64,000 bases of DNA from Posidoniimonas polymericola (GTDB taxonomy: Bacteria; Planctomycetota; Planctomycetia; Pirellulales; Lacipirellulaceae), in contig NZ_SJPO01000002.1 of the NCBI RefSeq assembly GCF_007859935.1, forward strand, positions 1-64,000, in the 5' to 3' direction. The translations under genes and the position numbers were made by a program. Shown piece by piece: positions 7,561 to 16,829 of the stretch. Position 1 is the stretch's first letter. Every line of letters starts with the position of its first letter. The notes below the pieces were generated by a model that did not search any database, was not told the origin of the DNA, and saw only the letters and a list, made by a program, of their open reading frames with translations.

Positions 7561-8868
7561 CTAACCAAACAGCTCATCCACCGGCGCCCCCTCATCCACC
7601 AGGCGGATCGGGCGGCCGCTGAGGCTCATGTTTTCGTGGTCGGGGTTGATGCCCAGGGCGGTGTAGATCGATTGGTAGAGGTCTTTCGGTGAGACCGGGC
7701 GGTCGGTGACCTGCTCTCCGCCGGGGCTGGTCTGGCCGATCACCTGGCCGCCGCGGACGCCGCAGCCCGCCATCGCGACGTTGAACGCGCGCGGGTAGTG
7801 GTCGCGGCCGGCGCGGCCGTTGATGCGGGGCGTGCGGCCGAACTCGCCCATCCAGATGACGAGCGTGTCGTCGAGCTGGCCACGCTGCTTGAGGTCGCTG
7901 ATGAGGGCGGCCATCGGCTGGTCGAACTGGCCGCAGAGCTCGGCGGTGCGGGCGGCGTTGTCGTTGTGCGTGTCCCAGCCGTTGAGGGTGACCTCGACAA
8001 ACGTGACGCCGAAGTCGAGCAGCCGCCGGGCCAACAAACACCCGGAAGCGAACTGCCCCTCGCCGTAGGCGTCGCGGGTGCGTTGGTCCTCGCGGTCGAG
8101 GTCGAAGGCCTCCATGCGGGGGCTGAGGATCATCTCGCTGGAGGCTTCAATCAGTTTCTTGTGGTCGGCCACGACGTCGGCGCCCTCGACGGCCCCGAAG
8201 CTGGTCTCGAGGTTTTTGAGCAGGCCGAGCCGCCGCTCGTACCGGGCGCGGTCGGTGGTGGGGCGGGAGTTCTCCGGCGGGCGGTCGGCGCTGGCCAGGA
8301 TCAGCGGGTCGTAGTCGACGCCAAGGAAGCCGCCGTTGCCGGGGTTCTGTCCGCCGCGGCCGATGCGGACAAAGCTCGGCAGCTCGCTGCTGGCGTCGCC
8401 GATCTGGTGGGCCACGTTGGCGCCGAGCGTGGGGAACTTGACGCCGCCCATCGGGAGGTAGCCGTGGTGCATCAGGAAGCTGGCGCGGGGGTGGCTCCCC
8501 TCCTTGCTGGCCATCGAGCGGATGACGGCCAGTTCGTTCATCACCTTGGCGAGCCGCGGCAGGTTCTCGGAGATTTGTATTCCAGAAACGGAGGTCGAGA
8601 TCGCCTTGGTAGGGCCGCCGTTCTCGTGGCCCGGCTTGGGGTTGAAGGTCTCGAACTGGGAGGGGCCGCCGGCCATCCAGAGCAGGATGCACCGCTTGCC
8701 GCGCCGGCGGAGGTCGCTGGCGGCCAGCGCCACGCGGTCGGTCCAGCTCAGCACGCCGGCCGCCGTGGCCGCCGTGGCCGCCGCGCCGACGTTCCGCAGG
8801 AAGTCACGCCGCGAGGCGACCCGGCCGCCGCGGAGACCAACGTCAATCTGGTGCTGCAGGGGCATCAC
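7561..8868 (-). CDS. DUF1501 protein with Tat signal
   Basis: 435 residues. A twin-arginine signal (SRRDFLRNVG, residues ~18-27, then a hydrophobic Ala-rich stretch) predicts export to the periplasm. The DUF1501 fold, related to alkaline phosphatase/sulfatase enzymes, shows in ILLWMAGGPSQFETFNPKPG, VIRSMASKEGSHPRASF, GCLLARRLLDFGVTFVEV, GWDTHNDN, WMGEFGRTPRINGRAGRDHYP and the C-terminal DLYQSIYTALGI. The biochemical role is unknown. It lies downstream of the DUF1549/DUF1553 gene at 9120-10724 on the same strand, the usual planctomycete partner, but a 250-bp repeat-filled gap separates them. Confidence 0.9.
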   Translation of the reverse strand: MMPLQHQIDVGLRGGRVASRRDFLRNVGAAATAATAAGVLSWTDRVALAASDLRRRGKRCILLWMAGGPSQFETFNPKPGHENGGPTKAISTSVSGIQISENLPRLAKVMNELAVIRSMASKEGSHPRASFLMHHGYLPMGGVKFPTLGANVAHQIGDASSELPSFVRIGRGGQNPGNGGFLGVDYDPLILASADRPPENSRPTTDRARYERRLGLLKNLETSFGAVEGADVVADHKKLIEASSEMILSPRMEAFDLDREDQRTRDAYGEGQFASGCLLARRLLDFGVTFVEVTLNGWDTHNDNAARTAELCGQFDQPMAALISDLKQRGQLDDTLVIWMGEFGRTPRINGRAGRDHYPRAFNVAMAGCGVRGGQVIGQTSPGGEQVTDRPVSPKDLYQSIYTALGINPDHENMSLSGRPIRLVDEGAPVDELFG

Positions 8869-8900
8869 ACGGTCCTCAGGGTAACAGCGAGAAAATTATT

Positions 8901-9106
8901 GGAACACTGATGGCCGCTAATACACATTCGTCGAATCAACGCCGACTGACGGTGCGTCGGCGTGCACTCTCTGGCCATCGCACTGGCGCCCGTTTCACTA
9001 TGCTGCTTGAACTCAATAAAGGCGGGGCGGATCTACAAACCCATCTCGGAAGCGGGAGGAAGTCTACCCACAAGGAAGATTCATTAGTGTCAATTAGTGT
9101 TCCCCC
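8901..9106. repeat. AACACTAATGG inverted-repeat element with long interior
   Basis: The left end GGAACACTGATGGCCGCTAA (8901-8920) and right end ATTAGTGTCAATTAGTGTTC plus CCCC (9083-9106) match the arms of the elements at 4359-4447 and 5607-5683. The interior is about 160 bp, unrelated in appearance, and has no convincing gene. It occupies the gap between the DUF1501 and DUF1549/DUF1553 genes. Confidence 0.65.
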
Positions 9107-9119
9107 AAATCCTTCCAAT

Positions 9120-10724
9120 CTATCGCCGGTGGGCGAACTCGGCCGAATTGACCAGCGCCCACAGCAGGTCCTCGAACGCCGTTTCGCGTTTGTCGACCGA
9201 CACGCGGTAGGCGAGTGCCGCGTCGCGTTCTTCGGCGGTCGGCTCGCGCGACAGGCAGCGGAGGTACAGCTCGTCGACCAGGGCGCCGTCATCCTGGATC
9301 TCGGTGGTCAGCTCGCCGAGCATCGTGCCGCGGCGGGCGCGGACCGCGTTGTTGAACCGGGGGGTGTTCATCATCGCCAGCGCCTGCGGGATCGACGCCG
9401 AAACGCCCTCGCGGTCGACGCTCGGGTCGAAGCCGAACGCCACGTTGAACTGCGCCCGCTGGTTGAGCTGGCGTCGGCCGCCGCGGCCGCGGTTGGTCTC
9501 GAGCTCCTCCTCGATGCCGAGCGCGGTCAGCAGGGCGTTGTAGAGCTGGTCGCCCCGCAGTCGCTGGGCCACGTTGGCGGTCATCGGCGTGGCGTCGGGT
9601 GTGCGGCGGGGGCGGCACTCACGCTGGTAGGCGTCGGTTGCCATCACGGCCCGCATCAGCCACTTGACGTCGTAGCCGCTATCGGCGAACCCCTGCGAGA
9701 GGACTTCGAGTGTCTGCGGCGCCTTGGCCGCGCGTTCGGGCCCGATGTCGTCGATGGTCTCGAAGAACGGCTCGCCGACCAGCTCGGCCCACATCCGGTT
9801 GACCATCGCCTTGGCGAACCACGGCGACTCGGTGATGTACTCGGAGATGGTCGCCCGCCGCTCGGCGTCGCGTGTTCCCAGCGGCGTGGTCGCGCTGGTC
9901 AGGAAGAACTTGGGCTGCATCCGCGTCCCCTCGGCCTGCGGGTCGTCCATGTCGGGCATGAAGTGCTCCGTCGAGCCGCGGTTGTCGTTCTGGCGGCGGC
10001 GGGGCGCTTCGCGGTCGGTCACGGCGACCTCGAAGCTCCGCCGCACCGGCGAGCGGACCTGCTGCAGCGACACCCTTGGGAAGTAGGCCGCCAGCTCGTG
10101 GAACTGCTCACGCTGCCAGCTGTCCCACGGGTGGTCGTGGCACTGGGCACACTGGATCTGGATGCCCAGGAACACCCGCGACACCTCCGCGGCGACCTCC
10201 TCGGTGCGGCCCTCCTGGGCGGCGATGATCGCGGTGGCGCCGTTCTCCTGGATGTCGCCGGTGGCGGTAATGAATTTGTCCGCGATGCGGTCCCAGCCGA
10301 CGCCGACGTTGAGCATCTCGGCGAGCTGCGGCACCAGCGCGGCGGCGACAATCACCGAGCGGTCCTCGATCCGCCGGTACAGGATCACATCGCGCCAGTA
10401 GCGGGACCAGTTCTGCCCGTACTGCGGTTGGTCGAGCAGCGCGCGAACCAGCTCGGCCCGCTTGTCCTCGGCCGGGTCGAGCAGGAACGCTGTGACGTGC
10501 TCGGGCGAGGGGATGTCGCCGACGATGTCGAGGTACGCGCGGCGGAGGAACGTGGCGTCGTCGCAGCGGGGCGCCAGCTCGCCGGGCGACGCGCCCAACT
10601 CCTCGGCGAGCAGTCGGTCGGCCTGTTGGGCGAGTTTCTCAGCCGGGGTCCGGGCCGCGGCGGGCAGGACGCCCACCAGCAGCGCAGCAAGCACCAGGGT
10701 CGGGGCTGGGGGGCAGAACGGCAT
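9120..10724 (-). CDS. DUF1549/DUF1553 planctomycete cytochrome-associated protein (short form)
   Basis: 534 residues with a probable signal peptide (LVLAALLVGVLPAAA). The DUF1549 part covers about residues 30-240 (FLRRAYLDIVGDIPS, then the heme-type motif CAQCH with C192, C195 and H196, followed by DHPWDSWQ). The DUF1553 part covers about 285-530 (FAKAMVNRMWAELVGEPF, SGYDVKWLMRAVMATDAYQ, LRGDQLYNALLTAL, MMNTPRFNN, LYLRCLSREPTAEE, ALVNSAEFAHRR). It lacks the N-terminal cytochrome domain (PSCyt1) seen in the homologue at 27413. Pairs of this type with DUF1501 are typical of planctomycetes; their substrate is unknown. Confidence 0.9.
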   Translation of the reverse strand: MPFCPPAPTLVLAALLVGVLPAAARTPAEKLAQQADRLLAEELGASPGELAPRCDDATFLRRAYLDIVGDIPSPEHVTAFLLDPAEDKRAELVRALLDQPQYGQNWSRYWRDVILYRRIEDRSVIVAAALVPQLAEMLNVGVGWDRIADKFITATGDIQENGATAIIAAQEGRTEEVAAEVSRVFLGIQIQCAQCHDHPWDSWQREQFHELAAYFPRVSLQQVRSPVRRSFEVAVTDREAPRRRQNDNRGSTEHFMPDMDDPQAEGTRMQPKFFLTSATTPLGTRDAERRATISEYITESPWFAKAMVNRMWAELVGEPFFETIDDIGPERAAKAPQTLEVLSQGFADSGYDVKWLMRAVMATDAYQRECRPRRTPDATPMTANVAQRLRGDQLYNALLTALGIEEELETNRGRGGRRQLNQRAQFNVAFGFDPSVDREGVSASIPQALAMMNTPRFNNAVRARRGTMLGELTTEIQDDGALVDELYLRCLSREPTAEERDAALAYRVSVDKRETAFEDLLWALVNSAEFAHRR

Positions 10725-10781
10725 CGGCCAGGCTCCAGACAGTCAAGAATAGCTTACGCGACGAAAGCCGGATTCACGTAT

Positions 10782-11519
10782 CTAACCCCGGATTTGGTCG
10801 GGCGGTGGCGTTTCGGTGGGGATTTTCTCGCCGTAGAGGTAGCGTTGCGATTCGCCGCGGTCGGTATCTGGTGCGGGGGAGGCTCGGCGGAACAGTCCTA
10901 CGCCTCGCCGGCGGTACGATGCGCTGTTGGAGATTGCCAAGCCCGCTAGGACAATTCCCACAACGGCGAAGAATGCGAATGCTGAGTAGCCACCGCTGTG
11001 GGCGATCGCCTCCAGAACCGGTATGCCGAAGAGTTTGGCGAGAGTTAACGCCACCGCGACCACACTGGTCAGTATTAGCATCCCTCGCAGGCTGAATCGC
11101 CAGGCGGAGCGGGCAGCCTCAGGCGAGCCGTTCGGCCGCGACCAGATAATCCGGATCGGCCACCAGCAACAAATCAACATGCCAGCTGTGTAGAGCGACC
11201 ATGCAACATTGATTGGGAGATAGGCCTCGCCGGGCGAGAGGCGAAAGCCAGCGATTGCCGCGGCGCATGCCGAAGCGGCGATCGGAGCCGACTGTCCAAA
11301 GCGGGCCACCGGCCGGACGCCTAGCGGGGCGGCAGCTACTGCGAGAGCCAACCCCAAGAGTCCGCAGACGGGAAAGAAGCCCACAAGCACCTCGATCTGT
11401 ACGAGCATCGCGATCGCGCCGACCAGGCACGTCACGGGCAGCGCAACGACGAGCCCCCGCCGCAGCCAGTCGCCCGGCGTCAGTGCTGGCGGTTCGTCCG
11501 GTGGGAAGTTAGTCTGCAT
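10782..11519 (-). CDS. Polytopic membrane protein of unknown function
   Basis: 245 residues with about seven hydrophobic segments. The segment WRFSLRGMLILTSVVAVALTLAK (around residue 142) is a sequence type that recurs in many small planctomycete membrane proteins. The last ~40 residues are polar and Arg/Pro-rich, probably cytoplasmic. No enzyme motif is visible. The start at 11519 (MQTNFPPDEPP) follows a short gap to the divergent DUF885 gene. I do not recognise a named family. Confidence 0.6.
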   Translation of the reverse strand: MQTNFPPDEPPALTPGDWLRRGLVVALPVTCLVGAIAMLVQIEVLVGFFPVCGLLGLALAVAAAPLGVRPVARFGQSAPIAASACAAAIAGFRLSPGEAYLPINVAWSLYTAGMLICCWWPIRIIWSRPNGSPEAARSAWRFSLRGMLILTSVVAVALTLAKLFGIPVLEAIAHSGGYSAFAFFAVVGIVLAGLAISNSASYRRRGVGLFRRASPAPDTDRGESQRYLYGEKIPTETPPPDQIRG

Positions 11520-11552
11520 CCTCGAGAGTCACCGCACTGCGGCGGCAAAGAG

Positions 11553-13382
11553 ATGAAAACGGATCACGCAACAATGAGGTTACACGCAATGGGGCGTCAC
11601 GTGCTACTGCTGCTGGTTTGGTTTACGCTGTTGGTAGCCGTGGTTCCGGCGGCCTCTGCTGCGAGCGACGCGTCCGCGCGGCTCCAGACGCTGCTCGACG
11701 ACGCGTGGCAGTTCTCGATGCAGGAGTACCCCGAGTTCGCCACGCACGCCGGCGACCACCGCTACAACGACCGCCTGACCGAGGTCTCGCTGGCCGACGC
11801 GAACCGCCGCGCCGCCGCCCAGGCCGAGTTCCTGAAGCGGGCCGAGGCGATCGCCGCCGATCAGCTTGAACCGGTCGAGCGGATCAACCTGGCGCTGTTC
11901 AAGCGGGAGCTGTCCGACGAGGCCCAGGAGCACCGCTTCCACACCCACCTCACGCCGGTCAGCAACCGCAGCGGGTTCCACATCGAATTCCCCGAGCTGC
12001 CCGAGAAGGCGCCGCTGAAGACGGTGAAAGACTACGAGAACTATAGCGCCAGGCTCCGCGCGTTCGGGCGGCATACTGCCGGCAACATCGCCCTGATGCG
12101 CGAGGGCGTCCGCCAAGGCGTCACGATGCCGGCGGTGATACTAGAGGGGTGGCAGGAGTCGGTCGACCCGCACGTTGTCGACGACCCGGTGGACAGCCTG
12201 CTCTACAAGCCGTTTGAGGAGTTCCCCGAGTCGTTCTCAACGGCCGACCAGGAGCGGCTCCGCGCCGCCGGCCGCGACGCGATCGCTCAGGTCGTGTCGC
12301 CCGCCTACGCCCGGTTCAAGCAGTTCATGGCCGACGAGTATGTGCCCAACTGCCGCACCGACATCGGCGCGTCGGCCCTGCCCGGCGGGCGTGACTTTTA
12401 CCGCCACCGCGTGCGGCACTTCACCACGCTCGACCTGACGCCCGACGAGGTCCATCAGCGCGGACTGGCCGAGGTCGCCCGCATCCGCGGCGAGATGCAG
12501 GCGATCGTCGAGCGGGTCGAGTTTGATGGCGATCTGCCGGCGTTCTTCACGCACCTGCGGACCGACCCCAAGTACTACGCCAAGACCCCCAAGGAGCTGC
12601 TGGCCGAGTGCTCGTTCTTGCTCAAGCGGATCGACGGGCAGCTCCCCAAGCTGTTCGGCAAGCTCCCGCGGACGCCGTACGGCCTGCGCGAGATCCCCGA
12701 CTACATCGCCCCCAAGACGACCTCGGCGTACTACCAGCCGCCGGCCGGCGACGGGTCGCAGGCGGGGTTCTTCTGCCTGAACACCTACAACCTGCCGAGC
12801 CGCCCGCTGTACGCGCTCGAGTCGCTCGCACTGCACGAATCGGTGCCGGGTCACCACCTGCAGATCGCCCTGCAGCAGGAGCTGGAGGGGCTGCCTGAGT
12901 TCCGCAAGTACAGCGGGTTCACCGCGTATGTTGAGGGCTGGGCGCTGTACGCCGAGCGGCTCGGCAAGGAGATCGGGTGCTACGAGGACCCCTACAGCGA
13001 CTTCGGCCGCCTGTCGATGGAGATGTGGCGGGCCTGCCGCTTGGTGGTCGACACAGGCATGCACTACAAGGGCTGGACCCGTCAGCAGGCGATCGACTAC
13101 ATGGTCGACAACTCGGCGTTGTCGGAGCACAACATCCGCGCCGAGGTCGACCGCTACATCGGCTGGCCCGGCCAGGCGCTCGGCTACAAGATCGGCGAGC
13201 TCAAGATCCGCGACCTCCGCGCCGAGGCCGAGCAGCGGCTGGGCGACCGCTTCGACGTCCGTGCGTTCCACAACGCCGTGCTCGAGACCGGCGCCGTCCC
13301 GCTGGACGTGCTGGAGGAGCACGTCCACGAGTGGCTCGAAGAGCAAGACGATGTATCGACGGTTCTCCGAACCGTGAAATAG
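11553..13382 (+). CDS. DUF885 family protein, putative exported metallopeptidase
   Basis: 609 residues. A hydrophobic signal (HVLLLLVWFTLLVAVVPAASA) begins at about residue 16; in-frame ATGs at 11553, 11574 and 11589 are all possible starts, the last giving the most regular signal peptide. The DUF885 core carries the metal-binding-like motif HESVPGHH (residues ~428-435) and the downstream EGWALYAERLG, the pair seen in this M3/M32-like family. Other family blocks are FATHAGDHRYNDRLTEVS near the mature N terminus and AEVDRYIGWPGQALGYKIG. Some members hydrolyse peptides; most are uncharacterised. Divergent from the preceding membrane protein. Confidence 0.85.
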   Translation: MKTDHATMRLHAMGRHVLLLLVWFTLLVAVVPAASAASDASARLQTLLDDAWQFSMQEYPEFATHAGDHRYNDRLTEVSLADANRRAAAQAEFLKRAEAIAADQLEPVERINLALFKRELSDEAQEHRFHTHLTPVSNRSGFHIEFPELPEKAPLKTVKDYENYSARLRAFGRHTAGNIALMREGVRQGVTMPAVILEGWQESVDPHVVDDPVDSLLYKPFEEFPESFSTADQERLRAAGRDAIAQVVSPAYARFKQFMADEYVPNCRTDIGASALPGGRDFYRHRVRHFTTLDLTPDEVHQRGLAEVARIRGEMQAIVERVEFDGDLPAFFTHLRTDPKYYAKTPKELLAECSFLLKRIDGQLPKLFGKLPRTPYGLREIPDYIAPKTTSAYYQPPAGDGSQAGFFCLNTYNLPSRPLYALESLALHESVPGHHLQIALQQELEGLPEFRKYSGFTAYVEGWALYAERLGKEIGCYEDPYSDFGRLSMEMWRACRLVVDTGMHYKGWTRQQAIDYMVDNSALSEHNIRAEVDRYIGWPGQALGYKIGELKIRDLRAEAEQRLGDRFDVRAFHNAVLETGAVPLDVLEEHVHEWLEEQDDVSTVLRTVK

Positions 13383-13431
13383 CAGCGCTGTTGGTTTGGG
13401 CGGATGGCGTTTGAGCAACGCCACAAGTCTT

Positions 13432-13454
13432 CACGGCTCGGAGAGCCGTGCTAC
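13432..13454 (-). repeat. REP hairpin overlapping the GNAT stop codon
   Basis: Read on the - strand: GTAG head (13454-13451), stem CACGGCTC / GAGCCGTG with a TCC loop. The TAG of the head is the stop codon of the GNAT gene ending at 13451. It has no T tract, so it is not a typical terminator, although it sits between convergent genes. Confidence 0.75.
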
Positions 13455-13870
13455 TCTGGCCGGATAATCCAGCACGAGTCGTGCGGCTCCATGCCGATGT
13501 GCGGGTAGTACTCCCGCGCGGCGGGCGCCGAGAGCAGGATCAGCATCGTTTGCAGGCCGGCGGCCCGGTGGGTCTCGGCGATCAGGCGTTTGCCGATCCC
13601 CTGCCGCTGCACTGATTGGTCGACCGCCAGGTCGGAGAGGTACGTGCAGTAATGGAAGTCGGTGATCGCGCGGCTCACGCCGACCAGCAGGCCCGACTCG
13701 TCGCGGGCCGTGATAATGACGTCGGCGCCCGCCAGCATGCCGGCGATCCGCTCGGCGTCGTCGGCCGGGCGGCGCTCGGCGAGGGTCGACCGCCGCAGCA
13801 GGTCGACGAACTCGCCGGGAGCCAGGTCGGGTTCGGTTGCGAAGGTCGCGGCAGCGGGGCGTGCAGACAT
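13451..13870 (-). CDS. GNAT family N-acetyltransferase
   Basis: 139 residues. The acetyl-CoA-binding motif A is clear: [21 protein letters not shown] (written with the QRQGIG pyrophosphate loop at about residues 92-97), preceded by [17 protein letters not shown] and followed by [18 protein letters not shown] and YYPHIGMEP. Substrate unknown. It is the last gene of the cluster that runs from 17642 down through the DUF1338, saccharopine-dehydrogenase-like and ALDH genes, 24 bp after the ALDH stop, so it may act on a metabolite of that pathway; that link is inference. Confidence 0.85.
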   Translation of the reverse strand: MSARPAAATFATEPDLAPGEFVDLLRRSTLAERRPADDAERIAGMLAGADVIITARDESGLLVGVSRAITDFHYCTYLSDLAVDQSVQRQGIGKRLIAETHRAAGLQTMLILLSAPAAREYYPHIGMEPHDSCWIIRPE

Positions 13871-13894
13871 GCAGGCATCGTGACGCCTCGCCGG

Positions 13895-15427
13895 CTACAC
13901 GTCAAACTTGATCCCCTGCGCCAGCGGCAGGGCCGACCCGTAGTTGATCGTGTTGGTGCTGCGGCGCATGTACTGCTTCCACGAGTCGGAGCCCGACTCG
14001 CGTCCGCCGCCGGTCTCCTTCTCGCCGCCGAACGCGCCGCCGATCTCGGCGCCGCTGGTGCCGATGTTGACGTTGGCGATGCCGCAGTCGCTGCCGGCCG
14101 GGCTCAGGAACCGCCCTGCCTCACGCACGTCCGACGTGAAGATCGCCGACGACAGGCCCTGGGCCACGCCGTTCTGCAGCTCGATGGCGTGCTCGATCGA
14201 GTCGTACGTGGTGATGTAGGTTAGCGGAGCGAAGGTCTCCTCTCGCATCACCTCAGTCTGCTCCGGCATGCGGACGAGGGCGGGGTGCACGTAGCAGCCG
14301 CCGGGGACCCCCTCGGTCACCTGGTCGCCGCCGCACAGCAGCGTGCCGCCTTGGGCCTGAGCGGTCTTGATGCTGGCCAGGAACCGCTCGAGCGACGGCT
14401 TGCCCACCAGCGGGCCGACCAGCGTGCCGGGCCTCGACGGGTCGCCGATCGGCAGCGTGGCGTACGCCTTGACCAGCCGCTCGCACAGCCCGTCGACGAT
14501 GTCGGGGTGCACGATCAGCCGCCGCAGGCTAGTGCACCGCTGGCCGGCGGTGCCGACCGCCGCGAACACAATCGCCCGGACCGCCAGCTCGAGGTCGGCG
14601 GTCTCGGTGACGATCATCGCGTTGTTGCCCGACAGCTCCAGCAGGCACTTGCCGAGCCGGCCGGCGACTGTCTTGGCGACCTCGCGGCCCATCGGAACCG
14701 AGCCGGTCGCGGAGACTAGCGGCACTAGCTCGCTCTTGGCGAGCGCCTCGCCGGCATCGGCCTTGCCCTGCACCACGCACGACAGCGCGGCGGGCGCCTC
14801 GTCCATGGTCTTGGCGGCGCGGACTACCATCTCGTGGCACGCCAGCGAGATCAGCGGCGTCTGCTCCGAAGGTTTCCAGATGATGGGGTCGCCGCAGACC
14901 AGGCCGATCATCGAGTTCCACGCCCAGACCGCGCACGGGAAGTTGAACGCCGAGATCACGCCGACTGGTCCGAGCGGGTGCCACTGCTCGATGAGCTGGT
15001 GCTCGGGCCGCTCGCTGGCGATCGTCAGGCCGTAGAGCTGCCGCGACAGTCCGACCGCGAAGTCGCAAACGTCGATCCACTCCTGGATCTCGCCCTCGGC
15101 CTCGGCGGGGATCTTGCCGGCCTCGAGGGTGATCAGCTTGGCGAGTTCCGACTTGTTCGCGCGGACCTCGTCGCCGATGCGGCGGACCAACTCGCCGCGG
15201 ACCGGCGCCGGCACGACCCGCCACGCCTTGAAGGCCTCGTGCGCGGCGGCCACGGCGGCGGCGACCTCGTCGGCGGTCGCGGCGCCGCTCTGGCAGAGGG
15301 ACTCACCATTGATCGGCGAGCTGGGCGAGAACTTCGCTCCGCTGCCGAGTTCGTACTTGTTGCCGATCGCGACGCCCGGGTAGCAGGCGTGGATCTGTTG
15401 GGGGAGCAGTTGGGCAGGGATATCCAT
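13895..15427 (-). CDS. Aldehyde dehydrogenase, antiquitin (ALDH7)-like: alpha-aminoadipate semialdehyde dehydrogenase
   Basis: 510 residues from the ATG at 15427 (MDIPAQLLPQQI); the frame is open 18 codons further but those are not ALDH-like. NAD-binding and catalytic features of aldehyde dehydrogenases are present: FNFPCAVWAWNSMIGL, WKPSEQTPL, GSVPMGREVA, LELSGNNAMIV with the Glu general base, GTAGQRCTS with the nucleophile Cys, and EETFAPLTYI. The sequence pattern (SGNNA, AGQRCTSLRRL, TSGAEIGGAFGGEKETGGGRE) is that of ALDH7A1/antiquitin enzymes, which oxidise alpha-aminoadipate semialdehyde to 2-aminoadipate in lysine breakdown. The neighbours support this assignment. The stop codon TAG coincides with the head of a half REP (13887-13898). 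Confidence 0.9.
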   Translation of the reverse strand: MDIPAQLLPQQIHACYPGVAIGNKYELGSGAKFSPSSPINGESLCQSGAATADEVAAAVAAAHEAFKAWRVVPAPVRGELVRRIGDEVRANKSELAKLITLEAGKIPAEAEGEIQEWIDVCDFAVGLSRQLYGLTIASERPEHQLIEQWHPLGPVGVISAFNFPCAVWAWNSMIGLVCGDPIIWKPSEQTPLISLACHEMVVRAAKTMDEAPAALSCVVQGKADAGEALAKSELVPLVSATGSVPMGREVAKTVAGRLGKCLLELSGNNAMIVTETADLELAVRAIVFAAVGTAGQRCTSLRRLIVHPDIVDGLCERLVKAYATLPIGDPSRPGTLVGPLVGKPSLERFLASIKTAQAQGGTLLCGGDQVTEGVPGGCYVHPALVRMPEQTEVMREETFAPLTYITTYDSIEHAIELQNGVAQGLSSAIFTSDVREAGRFLSPAGSDCGIANVNIGTSGAEIGGAFGGEKETGGGRESGSDSWKQYMRRSTNTINYGSALPLAQGIKFDV

Positions 15428-15498
15428 GAATCGACTTAAAGCGTTTCCGTCTGAGTAGTGTGGTTCGGCCCTCCGGGCCACTGAACGTTGATGCTAGC

Positions 15499-16650
15499 CT
15501 ACGTGCCCATCGGGTGCGAGGCGGCGTGCGGCGTGGTCGGCGTCTTGACGGTAGTCGCCTTGGCGTAGGGCAGGCCGAACTCGTTCGACTCGAAGTCCGA
15601 CAGCCGGACGTCCTCCTGCCGGACAAATCCCTTGCCGGGGAGCTTGCCGGCGAAGTGCAGGTCGACCACCACGCAAACGCTCGAAGCGGTGGTGATCTGA
15701 ATCGAGCTGGCGTCCAGCCCGTGCACCTGATCGTGGTACACCTTGCGGGCGCAGGCGATCTGCTCGAAGCGGTGCTTGCGCCAGCCGGTCACGGTGCTGA
15801 AGATCAGCACCACGTCCTGGTTGGTGCAGGGGATCGCGTCCTCCATCAGCTCCTTGAGCAGCTCGCGGCGGTCGATCATCCGCAGGCCGTGCAGCAGGAA
15901 CATCATCAGGTCGCGGTGGCCGGCGTAGCGGACGGTTTTGTAGTCGAGCGTGTTGACCTTGCCGGACAGGGTCTCGCACAGGGTGCCGAGTCCGCCGGAG
16001 GTGTTGAACGCCTCGTAGTCGACGCCGTCCAGCGCGAACGACTCCAGGCCCTCGAGCGGCTGCAGGTCGCACGGCTCGCCGCTGTAGATCGCCTCGCACG
16101 GGTTGCAGTACTCGTTGATCAGTCCGTCGATCGACCAGGTGAGGTTGTACTTCAGCATGTTGGTCGGGTAGAGCGGCAACGCGCCGACACGCAGCATCAC
16201 CCGGTCGAGCCGGTCGAACTGCTGGCAAAGGTCGTGCGCGAGGATGCCGATGTAGCCCGGCGCGAGCCCGCACTGCGGCATGAAGATCTGGCCCTCGGCC
16301 GCCTCTTCGGCGATGGAGCGGATCGCCTGCGTCGTGGCGACATCCTCCGTCAGGTCAAAGTAGCTGACGCCCGCCTCAAGCGCCGCTCGGGCGACCGTGA
16401 CATTCTGGTCGAAGGGCAGGGCGGAGATCACCGAGCCGTGCGCCTTGAGGGTCGACACCATCTCGGCGTGGTTGTTGACGTCCAGCTCGCCGGTCGCGAC
16501 CGGGGTCTCCTCCTTGAGCGACGCCAGCGCGTCGGCGGAGATGTCCGCCACGTACACCTCGTACCGGCCGGAAAGGTGCAGGATGCGGGCGATGCCGCGG
16601 CCGATTTTGCCGGCTCCGAGGATCGTGACCGGGTGCTTGGACTCACTCAT
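15499..16650 (-). CDS. Saccharopine dehydrogenase / lysine 6-dehydrogenase family protein
   Basis: 383 residues. The N terminus is a Rossmann NAD(P) site (VTILGAGKIGRGIARIL, residues ~8-24) of the saccharopine dehydrogenase superfamily, followed by VISALPFDQNVTVARAALEAGVSYFDLTED, a segment typical of this family. The rest is the alpha/beta substrate domain (QCGLAPGYIGILAHDL, GGLGTLCETLSGKV, DYKTVRYAGHRDLM). Length and context fit an enzyme producing alpha-aminoadipate semialdehyde, either from saccharopine or directly from lysine as in lysine 6-dehydrogenase. No lysine-ketoglutarate reductase gene is adjacent, which favours direct dehydrogenation but does not prove it. It is 71 bp upstream of the ALDH gene, same strand. 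Confidence 0.85.
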   Translation of the reverse strand: MSESKHPVTILGAGKIGRGIARILHLSGRYEVYVADISADALASLKEETPVATGELDVNNHAEMVSTLKAHGSVISALPFDQNVTVARAALEAGVSYFDLTEDVATTQAIRSIAEEAAEGQIFMPQCGLAPGYIGILAHDLCQQFDRLDRVMLRVGALPLYPTNMLKYNLTWSIDGLINEYCNPCEAIYSGEPCDLQPLEGLESFALDGVDYEAFNTSGGLGTLCETLSGKVNTLDYKTVRYAGHRDLMMFLLHGLRMIDRRELLKELMEDAIPCTNQDVVLIFSTVTGWRKHRFEQIACARKVYHDQVHGLDASSIQITTASSVCVVVDLHFAGKLPGKGFVRQEDVRLSDFESNEFGLPYAKATTVKTPTTPHAASHPMGT

Positions 16651-16774
16651 GCAGTTACTCTCGTTCTCGTGCTTGATGCTGCGATCGAATTTTTGACAGT
16701 GCGGCCGTGGATCGAGCCCACGGACGACGGCGGAAGCCGTGGGTCCTGGGTCGCAATGCGCGTTTTCAGTGGAG

Positions 16775-16801
16775 CCCCCCGGGCTTCCGCCGGGGGGCTA
16801 C
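16775..16801 (-). repeat. REP hairpin
   Basis: On the - strand: GTAG head (16801-16798), stem of 8 bp CCCCCCGG / CCGGGGGG with a 7-nt loop. It lies in the 179-bp gap between the DUF1338 gene and the saccharopine dehydrogenase-like gene, together with a second short palindrome around GTGGGTCC near 16738. Confidence 0.7.
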
Positions 16802-16829
16802 GGGAGGGCTGGTTGGCGAGGGGGTTGCC

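Noticed and set aside
8910..10949. Very long open frame on the + strand opposite the DUF1549/DUF1553 gene (about 679 codons)
   Set aside because: It is antisense to a clearly conserved protein; high GC keeps stop codons rare and the translation is rich in Arg, Val and His with no family motif.
13432..13454. Intrinsic terminator between the DUF885 and GNAT genes
   Set aside because: The hairpin has no T tract on either side and fits the REP family better.
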